A stretch of DNA of 64,000 bases. Source: a bacterium (GTDB lineage: Bacteria > Planctomycetota > Planctomycetia > Planctomycetales > Planctomycetaceae). The notes under the pieces are model-generated. The model was given only the letters and a program-made list of their open reading frames with translations. It was not told where the DNA came from and made no database searches. The number at the start of each line of letters is the position of its first letter. Position 1 is the stretch's first letter. Made by a program: the position numbers and the translations under genes. Below are positions 44,850 to 55,336 of this stretch, one piece after another. The DNA lies in the NCBI GenBank assembly GCA_016125225.1, contig WGME01000007.1, positions 1 to 64,000 on the forward strand, written 5' to 3'.

Positions 44850-46232
44850 TTATGGTTTGTTGCGAACCAGCAAGGCCTGATAGCCCCCATCTCCCTGCGG
44901 CCCGGGGAGAAACAGGGCTTCATCGACGAGTTGCAGGTCTGGAGTTTGTGCCATCACGCGGGCGATCACTGCCTGATTTTCATCCCGCTCGATGCTGCAG
45001 GTGGAATACAACACACGCCCCCCCGGCGATAGCCGTTGAACCGCAGCCTTGAGCAAGCCCTGCTGGATGGCGGGCAGTTCTTCAAAGTCCTGAGGCAGCA
45101 ACCGCCAGCGAGCCTCCGGTCGACGATGCAGCACTCCGGTATTCGAACACGGTGCATCCACCAGAATGGCCTCGAACGGGCCACGGGGCAAATCGTAAAG
45201 TTCTGAAGAGATGACCGCCGTTTGAATCGAAGTCAGCCCCAGTCGATCGGCTCCGCTTAAGACGAAGGCCAGACGCTCGGCGTGGACATCCGTTGCAAGC
45301 AACGAACCATGGTCGTCACGCAATTCCGCGAGATGACAGGTCTTGGTTCCCGGAGCGGCACACATGTCCCACACACGATCATCAGGATCGGGGGCCAAAC
45401 GGATCGCTGCCTGCATCGCCGTCAGATCTTGTGGCGCGAACCAGCCTTCGGCATAGCCCGGCAACTCTTCGATGTTCCCCGCTTCATGCACGCGCAAGGC
45501 GTCCAGCCCCGGCACAATTTCCGAGACGATGCCCTCGGCCTGCCAGCGCTGCTGCAGATCGGAAACACTGATGCGGCGGCGATTGATGCGCACATACAGC
45601 GCCGGCACCGAATTCACCGCCTCGGCCAAGGATAAGAGTTGATCGTGATCGAAAACCTTCGCCCAGCGCTCCACCAGCCACATCGGCAGACTGTAAGCGA
45701 GCGAGACATAGCCCGGCAGGTCCACGGCAGGGTCGGGAAAAATGTCGGCCTGAATGCGGCGATAGCGTCCCTGTCCAATCGGTAAGGCATTCGCGGCTGG
45801 CTGGTCGATCGGGTTCGGGTCGACTACCCGGCTGATTGTCCGCAAAATTCCATTGGCGAAACCAGTCCATCGCAATTGGCCCAATGAACGGGCAATTTCG
45901 ACGGTTTCATGAATCGCCGCAAAGGCGGGCACACGGTCGAGGTAGGCCAGTTGATACGCACCCAGCCACAGCAGTGTCACTAATTCCGGTTCAATACGGT
46001 CCCACGGACGGCTGATCGCGGGGCGCAGAATTTCGGTGAGGGCCAGTTGGCGGCGAACCACTCCGCAGACGAGTTCGGTAATGAAGCGACGATCGGTGGG
46101 TGGCCACGCTCCGCTGGCAAACTCGGTGGCCAACTCATCCTGCACAAAGCAGCCCGTGAGCCGGTAGCGTTCCAGAACGCGGTAGGCCAGTTCGCGCGCG
46201 GTTTTCGGAGCAAACAACAAACCGCCGGTCAT
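44850..46232 (-). CDS. rsmB: 16S rRNA m5C967 methyltransferase RsmB
   Basis: A 460-residue rRNA methyltransferase with an N-terminal NusB-like RNA-binding domain (ARELAYRVLERYRL to about residue 145) and a SAM-dependent C-terminal domain. SAM motif is CAAPGTKT (291-298), then DAPCSNTG (359-366; C362) and YSTCSI (C412), the two cysteines of RsmB-type m5C methyltransferases, C412 being the expected nucleophile. Start 46232 places NusB at the N-terminus; an upstream ATG at 46319 would overlap the aroA stop region and adds 29 unconserved residues. It lies 59 bp downstream of aroA. Confidence 0.9.
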   Translation of the reverse strand: MTGGLLFAPKTARELAYRVLERYRLTGCFVQDELATEFASGAWPPTDRRFITELVCGVVRRQLALTEILRPAISRPWDRIEPELVTLLWLGAYQLAYLDRVPAFAAIHETVEIARSLGQLRWTGFANGILRTISRVVDPNPIDQPAANALPIGQGRYRRIQADIFPDPAVDLPGYVSLAYSLPMWLVERWAKVFDHDQLLSLAEAVNSVPALYVRINRRRISVSDLQQRWQAEGIVSEIVPGLDALRVHEAGNIEELPGYAEGWFAPQDLTAMQAAIRLAPDPDDRVWDMCAAPGTKTCHLAELRDDHGSLLATDVHAERLAFVLSGADRLGLTSIQTAVISSELYDLPRGPFEAILVDAPCSNTGVLHRRPEARWRLLPQDFEELPAIQQGLLKAAVQRLSPGGRVLYSTCSIERDENQAVIARVMAQTPDLQLVDEALFLPGPQGDGGYQALLVRNKP

Positions 46233-46291
46233 AATGACGAACTCGAATTCTAGGCAGAACAGAACAACGCAATCGATGATCTCAGAAGCTG

Positions 46292-47584
46292 CTAGCTGGC
46301 AGCGAACTGGCCGTCGCACAGCTTTTTGAGGTCATCGAAATAGTTGGGATAAGTCTTCGATGTGCATTCCGGATTCCGGATCTGAATGCCGGGGGCTCGC
46401 AAACCAACCAGAGCAAAGCTCATGGCCATCCGGTGATCATCATACGTTTCAATCGCAGCGGGTTGTGGCTGACCGGGGTAAATCGTCAAACCGTCGGCGT
46501 GCTCATCCGCTTGAATTCCCATCCGCAGCAGTTCGGTGACCACCGCGGAAATGCGGTCGGTCTCTTTGACACGCATGTGTCCGACATTGCGAATGACTGT
46601 CGGACTGTCGGCAAAGATGGCCACCGCCGCAAGGGTTTGAGCGGTATCGCTGATGGCATTCATGTCGACATCGACTCCCTTGAGCGGGCCACCGATGACT
46701 TTGATGTAGTCGCTGCCCCAGACGACGCCACAGCCCATCTTTTCAAGCATGTCGACGAAGTGCGTGTCGCCCTGTAAAGCGAATTGCGATAACCCTTGGA
46801 CAGTGACTTCTCCCCCCGTGATAGCCGCAGCCGCGAAAAAGTAACTCGCCGCCGAGGCATCTGGCTCGATGTGGTAGGTCGTGCCACGATACGATTGCGG
46901 TTGGATGGTGTAGATGCCCGGTTGATTGGTCGTCACCACGACTCCAAAGCGGGCCATCACGCCGAGGGTCATATCAATGTAGGGTTCAGAGACCAAAGGA
47001 CCAGCGAGTCGGAATTCGACGGGTTGTTGAGCACACGGTGCGGCCATCAAGAGCGCACTGAGATACTGACTCGATACGCTGGTCTGCACTTTCGCAATGC
47101 CGCCGCGCAGCCGCTGGGCTTCAATGATGACCGGCGGGCAACCCGAATCGGTCTCGCAACGCGCATGAGCCCCCAGTTCGTTCAGGGCATTCAACAAATC
47201 GGCGATCGGGCGTTCCCGCATGCGGGCGTTGCCATCAAGACGATAAGTTCCCTCGCTCAGCGTGCACATCGCGGCGAGGAAGCGAATGCTGGTCCCGCTG
47301 TTTTCCAGGTATAAGTCGGCCTGTCTGACGGGAATACGACCACCGGCCCCCTGCACGATGACGGTGTTATGCTCGCGGTCCTGATCGACAGAGAGCCCGA
47401 GTCGCCGGAGACTTTCGATCATGACCTGAGTGTCACGGCTGTCCAGTACTCCCTGCAGAACCGAAGTCCCTTCCGCCAGAGCCGCGACGACAAGTGCTCT
47501 GTTGGTCAGGCTTTTCGATCCGGGAGGCTGTACGGTCCCCTTCACAGGGTTTCCTACAGGTCGGATTTCGATCACGTCGGACAT
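46292..47584 (-). CDS. aroA: 3-phosphoshikimate 1-carboxyvinyltransferase (EPSP synthase)
   Basis: A 430-residue enzyme of the shikimate pathway that joins PEP to shikimate-3-phosphate. [11 protein letters not shown] (21-31) binds phosphate/PEP with K24. Further family blocks are [28 protein letters not shown] (S3P site), [19 protein letters not shown] and the C-terminal [17 protein letters not shown] and [16 protein letters not shown]. The NSGTSIRFL segment has Ser-Gly-Thr-Ser where most AroA enzymes have N-A-G-T-A-x-R; this matches the pattern often found in class II and related enzymes. The length is typical. Upstream is a 528-bp gene-free region. Confidence 0.95.
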   Translation of the reverse strand: MSDVIEIRPVGNPVKGTVQPPGSKSLTNRALVVAALAEGTSVLQGVLDSRDTQVMIESLRRLGLSVDQDREHNTVIVQGAGGRIPVRQADLYLENSGTSIRFLAAMCTLSEGTYRLDGNARMRERPIADLLNALNELGAHARCETDSGCPPVIIEAQRLRGGIAKVQTSVSSQYLSALLMAAPCAQQPVEFRLAGPLVSEPYIDMTLGVMARFGVVVTTNQPGIYTIQPQSYRGTTYHIEPDASAASYFFAAAAITGGEVTVQGLSQFALQGDTHFVDMLEKMGCGVVWGSDYIKVIGGPLKGVDVDMNAISDTAQTLAAVAIFADSPTVIRNVGHMRVKETDRISAVVTELLRMGIQADEHADGLTIYPGQPQPAAIETYDDHRMAMSFALVGLRAPGIQIRNPECTSKTYPNYFDDLKKLCDGQFAAS

Positions 47585-47839
47585 GGCGTCGACTGTTTTC
47601 GGCAGGATGTCTGGTCAAATTCCGGATCGCAAGCCGAGTCCGGGCAGTAACTTCGGTAGAGAGTACCGTAATCTGTCCCATTCTGCCACCGGACAGCAGA
47701 TCACTTTCCGAAACCTGGGTCTGAGACGCGTTTTTGCCGCCCCTACTGCTCCGGCAGGATGAGGCTGTCATCAGAAAGGCTGGCAATCCTCATTGGCTGC
47801 ATCCTAACTGACAATCGGTAGCGCCACTTCTGTCGGTTT

Positions 47840-47854
47840 CTGCCATGTTGGCAG
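47840..47854. promoter_or_regulatory. Inverted repeat upstream of groEL1, possible operator
   Basis: CTGCCA-TGT-TGGCAG, six-base perfect arms around three bases, flanked by T-rich segments (GGTTT...TTTCT). It lies 273 bp before groEL1 and in the only regulatory space available. Role inferred; no similar site was seen before groES or dnaJ. Confidence 0.4.
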
Positions 47855-47934
47855 TTTCTGACTGCGACTCATCATGTCGCGAATTCCGAGACAAGTGTAT
47901 TTATACAAATGAGTTGCAGCGATGGTTCTTGCTC

Positions 47935-47950
47935 TGGCACAAAAGGTGCT
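47935..47950 (+). promoter_or_regulatory. Sigma-54-like -24/-12 element before groEL1
   Basis: TGGCACAAAAGGTGCT fits TGGCAC-r-N4-tTGCw at all positions but the first T of TTGC, with GG and GC at the required 10-base spacing. It lies 163 bp upstream of GTG 48113 and would leave a long leader. Such a match can occur by chance. Confidence 0.35.
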
Positions 47951-48103
47951 TGTGGGGCTGACCGTGTCGCGGGGCAAGGTGTATTGCTGCCCGGCTGACA
48001 GATGAGACCGGGAGTCAGGCCGATCGAACTTGAGTGCTGGATCGGGCTGATCGCAGGTTGTACGACTTCAGTCCCGACAACATTGCATGCGATCGCTGGT
48101 TGA

Positions 48104-49828
<1,725 letters not shown>

Positions 49829-49987
49829 TCCCTGCCCGCTGCCATGCCCGCCTCACTCCAGTGCGGCCCAGACAGTGCGTCTCACACAGAAATTTGCCCC
49901 GGTTGCTCGTTGATCTCCTGAGTTGCGATCACATGGCGGCCGGTTGATCGGTAGACAACACAACATAATCAACACGGAGAGAATTCC

Positions 49988-50278
49988 ATGACGTTGAAGC
50001 CTTTGGATGACCGGATTGTGATTGAGCCGTTGACCGCGGAAGAAAAGACCGCCGGGGGCATCGTGCTGCCCGATTCGGCCAAGGAAAAGCCGCAACGGGG
50101 CAAAGTGGTCGCCGTTGGTCCGGGTCGGTTGCTCGACTCCGGCGAACGCCATCCGATCGCCCTGAGCGTGGGCGACGAAGTCCTGTTCGCCAAGTACGGC
50201 GGCACCGAAATCGAAGTCGATGGCGTCGACGTGAAGATCCTGCGCGAGCAGGACATCCTCGCCAAAGTCGTGAAGTAA
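49988..50278 (+). CDS. groES: Co-chaperonin GroES
   Basis: A 96-residue heptameric lid of GroEL. The opening [20 protein letters not shown] contains the conserved start, and the mobile loop is [15 protein letters not shown], with hydrophobic Ile-Val-Leu to dock on Gro[16 protein letters not shown] is the conserved strand pair. It lies between two groEL genes: 159 bp after groEL1 and 92 bp before groEL2, so it could serve both. AGAGAATTCC precedes ATG 49988. Confidence 0.95.
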   Translation: MTLKPLDDRIVIEPLTAEEKTAGGIVLPDSAKEKPQRGKVVAVGPGRLLDSGERHPIALSVGDEVLFAKYGGTEIEVDGVDVKILREQDILAKVVK

Positions 50279-50294
50279 TCCATCGCAATGAAGC

Positions 50295-50316
50295 CCCGGG
50301 GAAGACTCTCCCCGGG
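50295..50316. other. Hairpin between groES and groEL2
   Basis: CCCGGGGA (50295-50302) pairs with TCCCCGGG (50309-50316) around six bases. No T-run follows, so it is more likely an RNA-stability or attenuator element inside a groES-groEL2 transcript than a terminator. Confidence 0.55.
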
Positions 50317-50370
50317 TGTCCTGCGTGACCTCAATCCAACATCGCATTCAACCGCAGAGGAGTATCTCGC

Positions 50371-51990
50371 GTGCCCAAGCAATTGCTGTTCGACGATCGG
50401 GCTCGCCTCAAACTGCAAAAGGGCGTGGAGACGCTCGCGCAGGCTGTGGCAGTCACGATGGGCCCGACCGGCCGCAATGTGATCATCGACAAATCCTTCG
50501 GTAACCCCGTCGTCACCAAGGACGGCGTGACCGTCAGCAAGGAAGTCGAACTTGAAGATCCGTTCGAGCACATGGGGGCCAAACTGGTCAACGAAGTCGC
50601 TTCGAAGACCAGTGATATCGCCGGCGATGGCACCACCACCGCCACCGTTCTGGCCCGCGCGATTTACAGCGAAGGCCTGCGGGGCTTGACCCTCGGTGCT
50701 AACCCGACCGTCGTTCGCCGCGGTATCGACAAAGCCGTGGAAGCCGCGATTGCCAAGCTGGAAAGCATGGCCAAGGCGGTCAGCTCGAAGGAAGAAATCG
50801 CCCAGGTCGGCACGATCTCCGCGAACAGCGACAAGGAAATCGGCAACCTCATCGCTGATGCGATGGAAAAGGTTGGCCGCGATGGTGTGATCACTGTCGA
50901 AGAAGGCAAGGGCAACACCACCACTCTCGAACTCGCCGAAGGGATGCAGTTCGACAAGGGGTATGTTTCTCCCTACTTCATCACCAGCCCGCAGGACATG
51001 AAGGCGATTCTCGAGAATTGCTACATCCTGCTGCATGAGAAGAAGATTTCGAGCCTGCGGGAATTCGTGCCCCTGCTCGAGAAGGTCGCTCAGACCGGCA
51101 AGCCGCTGCTCGTCGTCGCTGAAGATGTCGACAGCGAAGCTTTGACCGCCTTGGTGGTCAACAAGCTGCGTGGCGTGCTCAACATCTGTGCGGTGAAGGC
51201 CCCGGGCTTCGGCGATCGTCGTAAGGCGATGATGGGCGATATGGCCATCCTCACCGGTGGCACTCTCATCTCCGAAGACCTCGGCATCAAGCTGGAAAGC
51301 GTCGAACTCGCTCACCTCGGCCGTGCTAAGAAGGTCGAAGTGACCAAAGATGATTGCACGATCATCGAAGGCGCGGGCGATTCCGCCGCGATCAAGGGCC
51401 GGGTCGACCAGATCCGTCGCCAGATCGAAGGGACCGAAAGCGAATACGATCGCGAAAAATATCAGGAACGGCTCGCCAAGCTGACCGGCGGCGTGGCCAT
51501 CATTTCGGTCGGTGCCACTACCGAAGCCGAAATGAAGCAGACCAAGGCCCGCATGGAAGACGCTTTGCATGCCACCCGCGCTGCGGTGGAAGAAGGCATT
51601 CTTCCCGGCGGTGGTGTCGCCTTGCTGCGGTGTATCGACGCCGTCAGCGAAGTGAAGGCCAAGGGTGACGAGAAGATCGGCGTCGAAATCGTCGCTCGCG
51701 CTCTCGAAGCCCCGATCCGTCAGATCGTCAACAACTGCGGTCTCGATGGTTCGGTGATCGCCGACGAAGTCCGCTCGATGGCCACCAACAAGGGCTTCGA
51801 CGCGAACTCGGGCGAATATGTCGACATGTACAAGGCTGGGATTATCGACCCCGCGAAGGTGGTCAAGAATGCCCTGCTGCATGCCTCGTCGATCGCCGGG
51901 CTGATGCTCACCACCCAGGTGCTCGTTACCCGCACCGACGAAGCCGGTTCCGACAAGAAGAAGCCCACGGTGGAAGGGGCTGTGAAGTAA
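50371..51990 (+). CDS. groEL2: Chaperonin GroEL, paralogue 2
   Basis: A 539-residue chaperonin with GTG start and GAGGAG leader. The ATP-site residues D51 and GDGTTT (85-90) and [10 protein letters not shown] are present; it also has the [21 protein letters not shown] block. Unlike paralogue 1 it has no Gly-Met tail: it ends in [11 protein letters not shown]. The two proteins differ throughout, so this is an old duplication or separate descent rather than a recent copy. It probably forms an operon with groES. The lack of a GGM tail suggests a changed cavity interior or substrate set (inference). Confidence 0.95.
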   Translation: MPKQLLFDDRARLKLQKGVETLAQAVAVTMGPTGRNVIIDKSFGNPVVTKDGVTVSKEVELEDPFEHMGAKLVNEVASKTSDIAGDGTTTATVLARAIYSEGLRGLTLGANPTVVRRGIDKAVEAAIAKLESMAKAVSSKEEIAQVGTISANSDKEIGNLIADAMEKVGRDGVITVEEGKGNTTTLELAEGMQFDKGYVSPYFITSPQDMKAILENCYILLHEKKISSLREFVPLLEKVAQTGKPLLVVAEDVDSEALTALVVNKLRGVLNICAVKAPGFGDRRKAMMGDMAILTGGTLISEDLGIKLESVELAHLGRAKKVEVTKDDCTIIEGAGDSAAIKGRVDQIRRQIEGTESEYDREKYQERLAKLTGGVAIISVGATTEAEMKQTKARMEDALHATRAAVEEGILPGGGVALLRCIDAVSEVKAKGDEKIGVEIVARALEAPIRQIVNNCGLDGSVIADEVRSMATNKGFDANSGEYVDMYKAGIIDPAKVVKNALLHASSIAGLMLTTQVLVTRTDEAGSDKKKPTVEGAVK

Positions 51991-52057
51991 TAATCGAGGT
52001 GTCAAGCATCGGTTCTTAGCCGCGAGGCTACGCCGAGCGCTCGACATCTTCGAAAAG

Positions 52058-52077
52058 CCGCGACCGACGAGTCGCGG
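52058..52077. other. Small stem-loop after groEL2
   Basis: CCGCGAC (52058-52064) pairs with GTCGCGG (52071-52077), loop of 6. It precedes the main terminator by about 30 bp and has no T-run; it may protect the 3' end. Confidence 0.45.
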
Positions 52078-52108
52078 TGATTTCCGAACCGAACGGAGTT
52101 TCCCACGC

Positions 52109-52148
52109 AAGCCCGGCTTCCCCACCGCGAGAAGCCGGGCTTGTTCTT
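52109..52148 (+). terminator. Rho-independent terminator of the groES-groEL2 transcript
   Basis: A perfect 12-bp stem AAGCCCGGCTTC/GAAGCCGGGCTT (52109-52120 with 52131-52142), 10-nt loop, followed by GTTCTT. Confidence 0.8.
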
Positions 52149-52237
52149 AGTCTATGATTCAAGGAAATTGGTTAACGATATTGTCTGCTCGGGAAGGCGA
52201 GGAAACCTAAGACAACAAAGTTGATGGGAATTCTGTC

Positions 52238-52468
52238 ATGTCAGACATGCACCGGATAACACACGATCCCGCCAGTATGGGCGGCAAGGCTTGTATTCGC
52301 GGTCTGCGTGTGACCGTGAGTATGGTGCTGGGCATGCTGGCGACAGGGCATTCACGAGATGAGATTCTCAAAGCCTATCCCTATCTCGAAGCGGAAGATA
52401 TTGATGCGGCATTAAGCTACGCCGCCTGGCGTTTAGAAGAACATGAAGAGCCCTTGGTGATGTCATGA
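52238..52468 (+). CDS. DUF433-family antitoxin (VapB45-like)
   Basis: A 76-residue helical DNA-binding-type antitoxin of the DUF433 family: GGKACIRGLRVTVSMVLGMLATG, then ILKAYPYLEAEDIDAALSYAAWR. The conserved I-R-G-x-R-V motif and the Pro-x-L...I-x-x-A-L-x-Y-A ending define the family. The stop overlaps the downstream toxin start by four bases (52465-52468), giving coupled translation as in classic toxin-antitoxin pairs. The module sits between the chaperonin operon and dnaJ. Confidence 0.85.
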   Translation: MSDMHRITHDPASMGGKACIRGLRVTVSMVLGMLATGHSRDEILKAYPYLEAEDIDAALSYAAWRLEEHEEPLVMS

Positions 52469-52833
52469 CTTTGGCATTGCTGGTCGATATGAATTTATCG
52501 CCCGATTGGGTTCCCTTTTTGCGGGCAGCCGGATATCAAGCCGTGCATTGGTCCAGTGTGGGCGATCCAAAGGCAAAGGATCATGAACTCATGGCATGGG
52601 CAATAGCCAATAGACATATGGTTTTTACCCATGATCTCGATTTCGGTACGGTCCTGGCATTGACACATGGAACTGGCCCCAGTGTCCTCCAGGTGCGAAC
52701 ACAAGACTTGTTGCCAAAACATCTAGGCCCGATCGTGCTTTCCGTCTTGTCACGTTATGACCATGAATTGTCGGCTGGAGCGCTGATCGTTGTCGATGAA
52801 CAGAGATCGCGAGTGAGAATCCTGCCGATTTAA
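52465..52833 (+). CDS. DUF5615 PIN-like toxin (VapC45-like)
   Basis: A 122-residue PIN-like (Mut7-C type) protein. Acidic residues that could form the metal site are D8 ([11 protein letters not shown]), D39 (DHELMAWA) and the D-x-D-F of FTHDLDFG, matching the DUF5615 pattern L-x-D-x-N-L-x...D...T-x-D-x-D-F. With the DUF433 protein upstream it forms a predicted toxin-antitoxin pair; the RNA target is unknown. It ends 88 bp before dnaJ. Confidence 0.8.
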   Translation: MTLALLVDMNLSPDWVPFLRAAGYQAVHWSSVGDPKAKDHELMAWAIANRHMVFTHDLDFGTVLALTHGTGPSVLQVRTQDLLPKHLGPIVLSVLSRYDHELSAGALIVVDEQRSRVRILPI

Positions 52834-52921
52834 TAGTAATTGCGTCACAGTAATGCTGTATGGTCCGCACAGCGAACCTTACATGAAACGCCCAACATCT
52901 AACCCCCACGCAAAAATCATG

Positions 52922-54067
52922 ATGGCAACACAACGCGACTATTACGAAGTGCTGGGCGTGGAAAAGGGTGCCAGTACCGACGACATCAAGCGGGCCTATC
53001 GCAAGCTGGCGGGGAAGTACCATCCCGACCGCAACCCCGGCGATGCCACCGCGGTCGAGAAGTTCAAAGAGGCGTCGGAAGCCTTTGATGTCCTTTCCAG
53101 TGATGACAAGCGGGCTCGGTACGACCGCTTCGGTCATGCGGGCGTGCAAGGGGCCGCGGGACGGGCCGGTGGTGCCGGGTTCCAGGATGTCGAAGACATC
53201 TTCGAGGCGTTCGGCGGCATCTTTGGCGACCTGTTCGGTAATGCGGGTGGGCGACGCAGCAAAGGGAGTCGGGGCCGTCGGGGTGATCATCTGCGGACGG
53301 CGGTGACGATTGATCTCGTTGAAGCGGCTCTCGGTTGCAATCGCGAACTGGAAATCCGTCGCCGGGTGATCTGCACCACCTGCACCGGCAGCGGCGCCAA
53401 ACCGGGTACCACGCCCTCCACCTGCGATTACTGCGGTGGGCATGGCCAGGTGGTTCAATCGCAGGGCTTCTTCCGCGTGCAGACCGTCTGCCCCGCCTGT
53501 CAGGGAACGGGCAAGGTCATCCGTGATAAATGCGTCGACTGCCGTGGCACTCGATATGGATCAACCACGGTCAAACTCGATGTGAAGATCCCGGCCGGAG
53601 TCGACAACGACATGCAGATCCGTGTCTCCGGGGAAGGCGAACCGGGGGAGAATGGCGGTCTGTCGGGCGACCTGTATGTCGATATCCGCGTGAAAGCTCA
53701 TCCGCTGTTTCAAAGGGAAGGCCGACATCTGCTGTGCGAGGTGCCCATTACCTTCACGCAAGCGGCGTTGGGCACAGAACTCGAAGTCCCGTTGATCGCG
53801 GGTCGGCACAAACTCACCATTCCGGCTGGTACGCAGCCCGGGGAAACCTTCCGTTTACGTGGCCAGGGAATGCCCGATCCGCACGGCGGAGCCCGGGGAG
53901 ATCTCGTGGTCCGTGCGATGGTGGAAGTGCCGAAGAAACTCAACAAACGCTATGAAGAATTGCTGCGGGAACTGGCCGATATCGAGCAGAAACACGTCTC
54001 CGCACATCACAAAGGCTTCTTCGAACAGGTGAAGGAATTCTTCACCGGACACGATGGGGCCGAGTAA
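52922..54067 (+). CDS. dnaJ: Chaperone DnaJ (Hsp40)
   Basis: A 381-residue type I Hsp40 that delivers clients to DnaK and stimulates its ATPase. J domain 4-70 with HPD at 34-36 ([10 protein letters not shown]). Gly-rich region about 80-125 ([21 protein letters not shown]). The zinc-finger region has four Cys pairs: [24 protein letters not shown] and CVDCRGTR, the last lacking the usual final Gly (CxxCxGxR). Client-binding C-terminal domains are complete ([20 protein letters not shown]). Either ATG 52919 or 52922 may start; an upstream ATG at 52853 adds unconserved residues. grpE follows 69 bp later. dnaK is not in the window. Confidence 0.95.
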   Translation: MATQRDYYEVLGVEKGASTDDIKRAYRKLAGKYHPDRNPGDATAVEKFKEASEAFDVLSSDDKRARYDRFGHAGVQGAAGRAGGAGFQDVEDIFEAFGGIFGDLFGNAGGRRSKGSRGRRGDHLRTAVTIDLVEAALGCNRELEIRRRVICTTCTGSGAKPGTTPSTCDYCGGHGQVVQSQGFFRVQTVCPACQGTGKVIRDKCVDCRGTRYGSTTVKLDVKIPAGVDNDMQIRVSGEGEPGENGGLSGDLYVDIRVKAHPLFQREGRHLLCEVPITFTQAALGTELEVPLIAGRHKLTIPAGTQPGETFRLRGQGMPDPHGGARGDLVVRAMVEVPKKLNKRYEELLRELADIEQKHVSAHHKGFFEQVKEFFTGHDGAE

Positions 54068-54136
54068 CGCATGCCATTCGGGGATCACGATTCCTGAATG
54101 AATTCCGACGATTCAAGAGACAAGAGGATCAACACC

Positions 54137-54658
54137 ATGACCGACCCCACGGCGACCCCGGAAGAGAACTCCGCCGCGCCCGAGGGCACCGCGGCCGCGC
54201 CGGCAATGACCTTGGAACAGGCGCTGGCGGAACGCGACGACTATCTCGATAAATGGGCGCGGGCTCGCGCCGATCTCGAGAACTATCGCCGACGGATTCA
54301 GAAGGAAATGGAAGAAGACCGCAAATATGCGGCCTTGCCGTTGCTGAAGGCGATTCTCCCGGGCATCGATAACCTGTATCGCGCGATCCAGGCAGCCGAG
54401 ACGTCAAAGAACATCGACGAGCTGATTACCGGTATCAACATGGTACTGAAGCAGTTCGAAGGGGCACTCACCGGACAAGGCGTCACGCCGATCGCATCGG
54501 TTGGCCTGCCGTTCGATCCGCATGTGCATGAAGCCATTGCCCAGGCCCCGTCGCCGGACCATCCACCCATGACGGTCCTGCAGGAAGTGGAACAGGGAAT
54601 TCAACTGCACGACCGCGTGGTGCGGCCGGCAAAAGTGATTGTCTCGACGAATGGCTAA
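54137..54658 (+). CDS. grpE: Nucleotide exchange factor GrpE
   Basis: A 173-residue DnaK nucleotide-exchange factor. A disordered acidic/Ala N-terminus (1-40) is followed by a long coiled coil (LEQALAERDDYLDKWARARAD and LENYRRRIQKEMEED) and the beta-wing domain (GVTPIASVGLPFDPHVHEAI, then VVRPAKVIVSTNG). ATG 54137 has AGAGGAT upstream; ATG 54098 is in frame but adds a serine/aspartate stretch. The order dnaJ-grpE is the reverse of the usual hrcA-grpE-dnaK-dnaJ. The stop codon lies in the first heptad of a repeat region (54655 on). Confidence 0.9.
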   Translation: MTDPTATPEENSAAPEGTAAAPAMTLEQALAERDDYLDKWARARADLENYRRRIQKEMEEDRKYAALPLLKAILPGIDNLYRAIQAAETSKNIDELITGINMVLKQFEGALTGQGVTPIASVGLPFDPHVHEAIAQAPSPDHPPMTVLQEVEQGIQLHDRVVRPAKVIVSTNG

Positions 54659-54738
54659 GGGCTAAGTGCTAAGAGCTAAGTGTTGGAGAGCAGACATGCC
54701 TTCTCAACACTTAGCCCTGAACCCTGAACCCTCAGCCC
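54655..54738. repeat. Inverted array of degenerate heptads between grpE and fmdB
   Basis: Four GCTAAG copies at exact 7-base spacing (54655, 54662, 54669, 54676) face four heptads of the complementary kind on the other side (CTTAGCC, CTGAACC, CTGAACC, CTCAGCC, 54711-54738). The arms form a perfect 11-bp core stem (54676-54686 with 54706-54716) and an imperfect extended stem with a 19-nt loop. The first heptad covers the grpE stop codon. Confidence 0.8.
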
Positions 54739-54749
54739 AGGAACTTTTC

Positions 54750-55061
54750 ATGCCCACCTATGACTATGCGTGCGATGCGTGTGATCATCGCTGGGAAGAA
54801 TTTCAGTCGATCACGGCCGACCCGATCAAGAAGTGCCCGGTCTGCAAGAAGGCCAAGGCCCGGCGGTTGATCAGTGCGGGTGGCGGATTCCTGTTTAAGG
54901 GCTCGGGCTTCTACATCACCGATTACCGCAGCGACTCCTACAAAAAGGGGGCCGATGCGGACAAGAAAACCACCTCGGGCGGCGAGTCGAAATCCGAGAC
55001 GAAATCGGAATCGAAAAGCACCGGCGAATCGAAAGCCAAGCCGGACAAGAAAAGCGAGTGA
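54750..55061 (+). CDS. FmdB-type zinc-ribbon protein with Lys/Ser/Glu tail
   Basis: A 103-residue protein. The N-terminal zinc ribbon MPTYDYACDACDHRWEEFQS plus CPVCKK (two CxxC pairs) is the FmdB/regulatory-protein-family ribbon. The turn GGGFLFKGSGFYITDYRS is the standard second half. From about residue 67 the chain is a Lys/Ser/Glu low-complexity tail with no fold. Function unproven; the name FmdB (formamidase regulation) is inherited from a Methylophilus gene. ATG 54750 matches the family start. Its stop lies 23 bp before the preferred yacG start; if yacG used GTG 55058 the two would overlap by four bases. Confidence 0.85.
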   Translation: MPTYDYACDACDHRWEEFQSITADPIKKCPVCKKAKARRLISAGGGFLFKGSGFYITDYRSDSYKKGADADKKTTSGGESKSETKSESKSTGESKAKPDKKSE

Positions 55062-55084
55062 CCATCTCCAGGCAAGGCAACGTC

Positions 55085-55294
55085 ATGCCCAGCCCTTCAT
55101 CGCAACCTTCGGAGCAGAATCAGGGTGCGTGTCCGATTTGTGAACGGACAGTGCCGGACACCGCCGAAGCGCAGAAATACCATCCGTTTTGCAGTCGGCG
55201 GTGTCAGCAGGTCGACCTGATGCGGTGGATCGATGGCCGGTATGCGATCGTCGATGAGCTTCCCGACGAAGACGAGTTTGCCTTCGACGAGTAA
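55085..55294 (+). CDS. yacG: DNA gyrase inhibitor YacG
   Basis: A 69-residue zinc-binding protein. The four ligands are in CPICER and CSRRCQ, spaced as in YacG, then DLMRWIDGRYAIVDE (the family's L-x-x-W-x-x-x-x-Y-x-I) and an acidic tail DEDEFAFDE. YacG binds GyrB and blocks DNA binding by gyrase. Start 55085 gives a length close to the family mean; a GTG at 55058, overlapping the fmdB-like stop, is an alternative. The short spacing indicates one transcript with the FmdB-like gene. Confidence 0.85.
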   Translation: MPSPSSQPSEQNQGACPICERTVPDTAEAQKYHPFCSRRCQQVDLMRWIDGRYAIVDELPDEDEFAFDE

Positions 55295-55336
55295 GTCGGA
55301 ATTGCAAAGATTGCCGTGGGAGCATAACGTCCCACG

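Noticed and set aside
49969-52125. Open reading frame of over 700 codons on the minus strand, opposite groES and groEL2
   Set aside because: It exactly mirrors strongly conserved plus-strand chaperonin genes; codon bias of those genes leaves the opposite frame open. No known motif or ribosome-binding site supports it.
54655-54738. CRISPR-like or telomere-like repeats
   Set aside because: Heptads are directly adjacent without spacers and arranged as an inverted pair; no cas genes are present.
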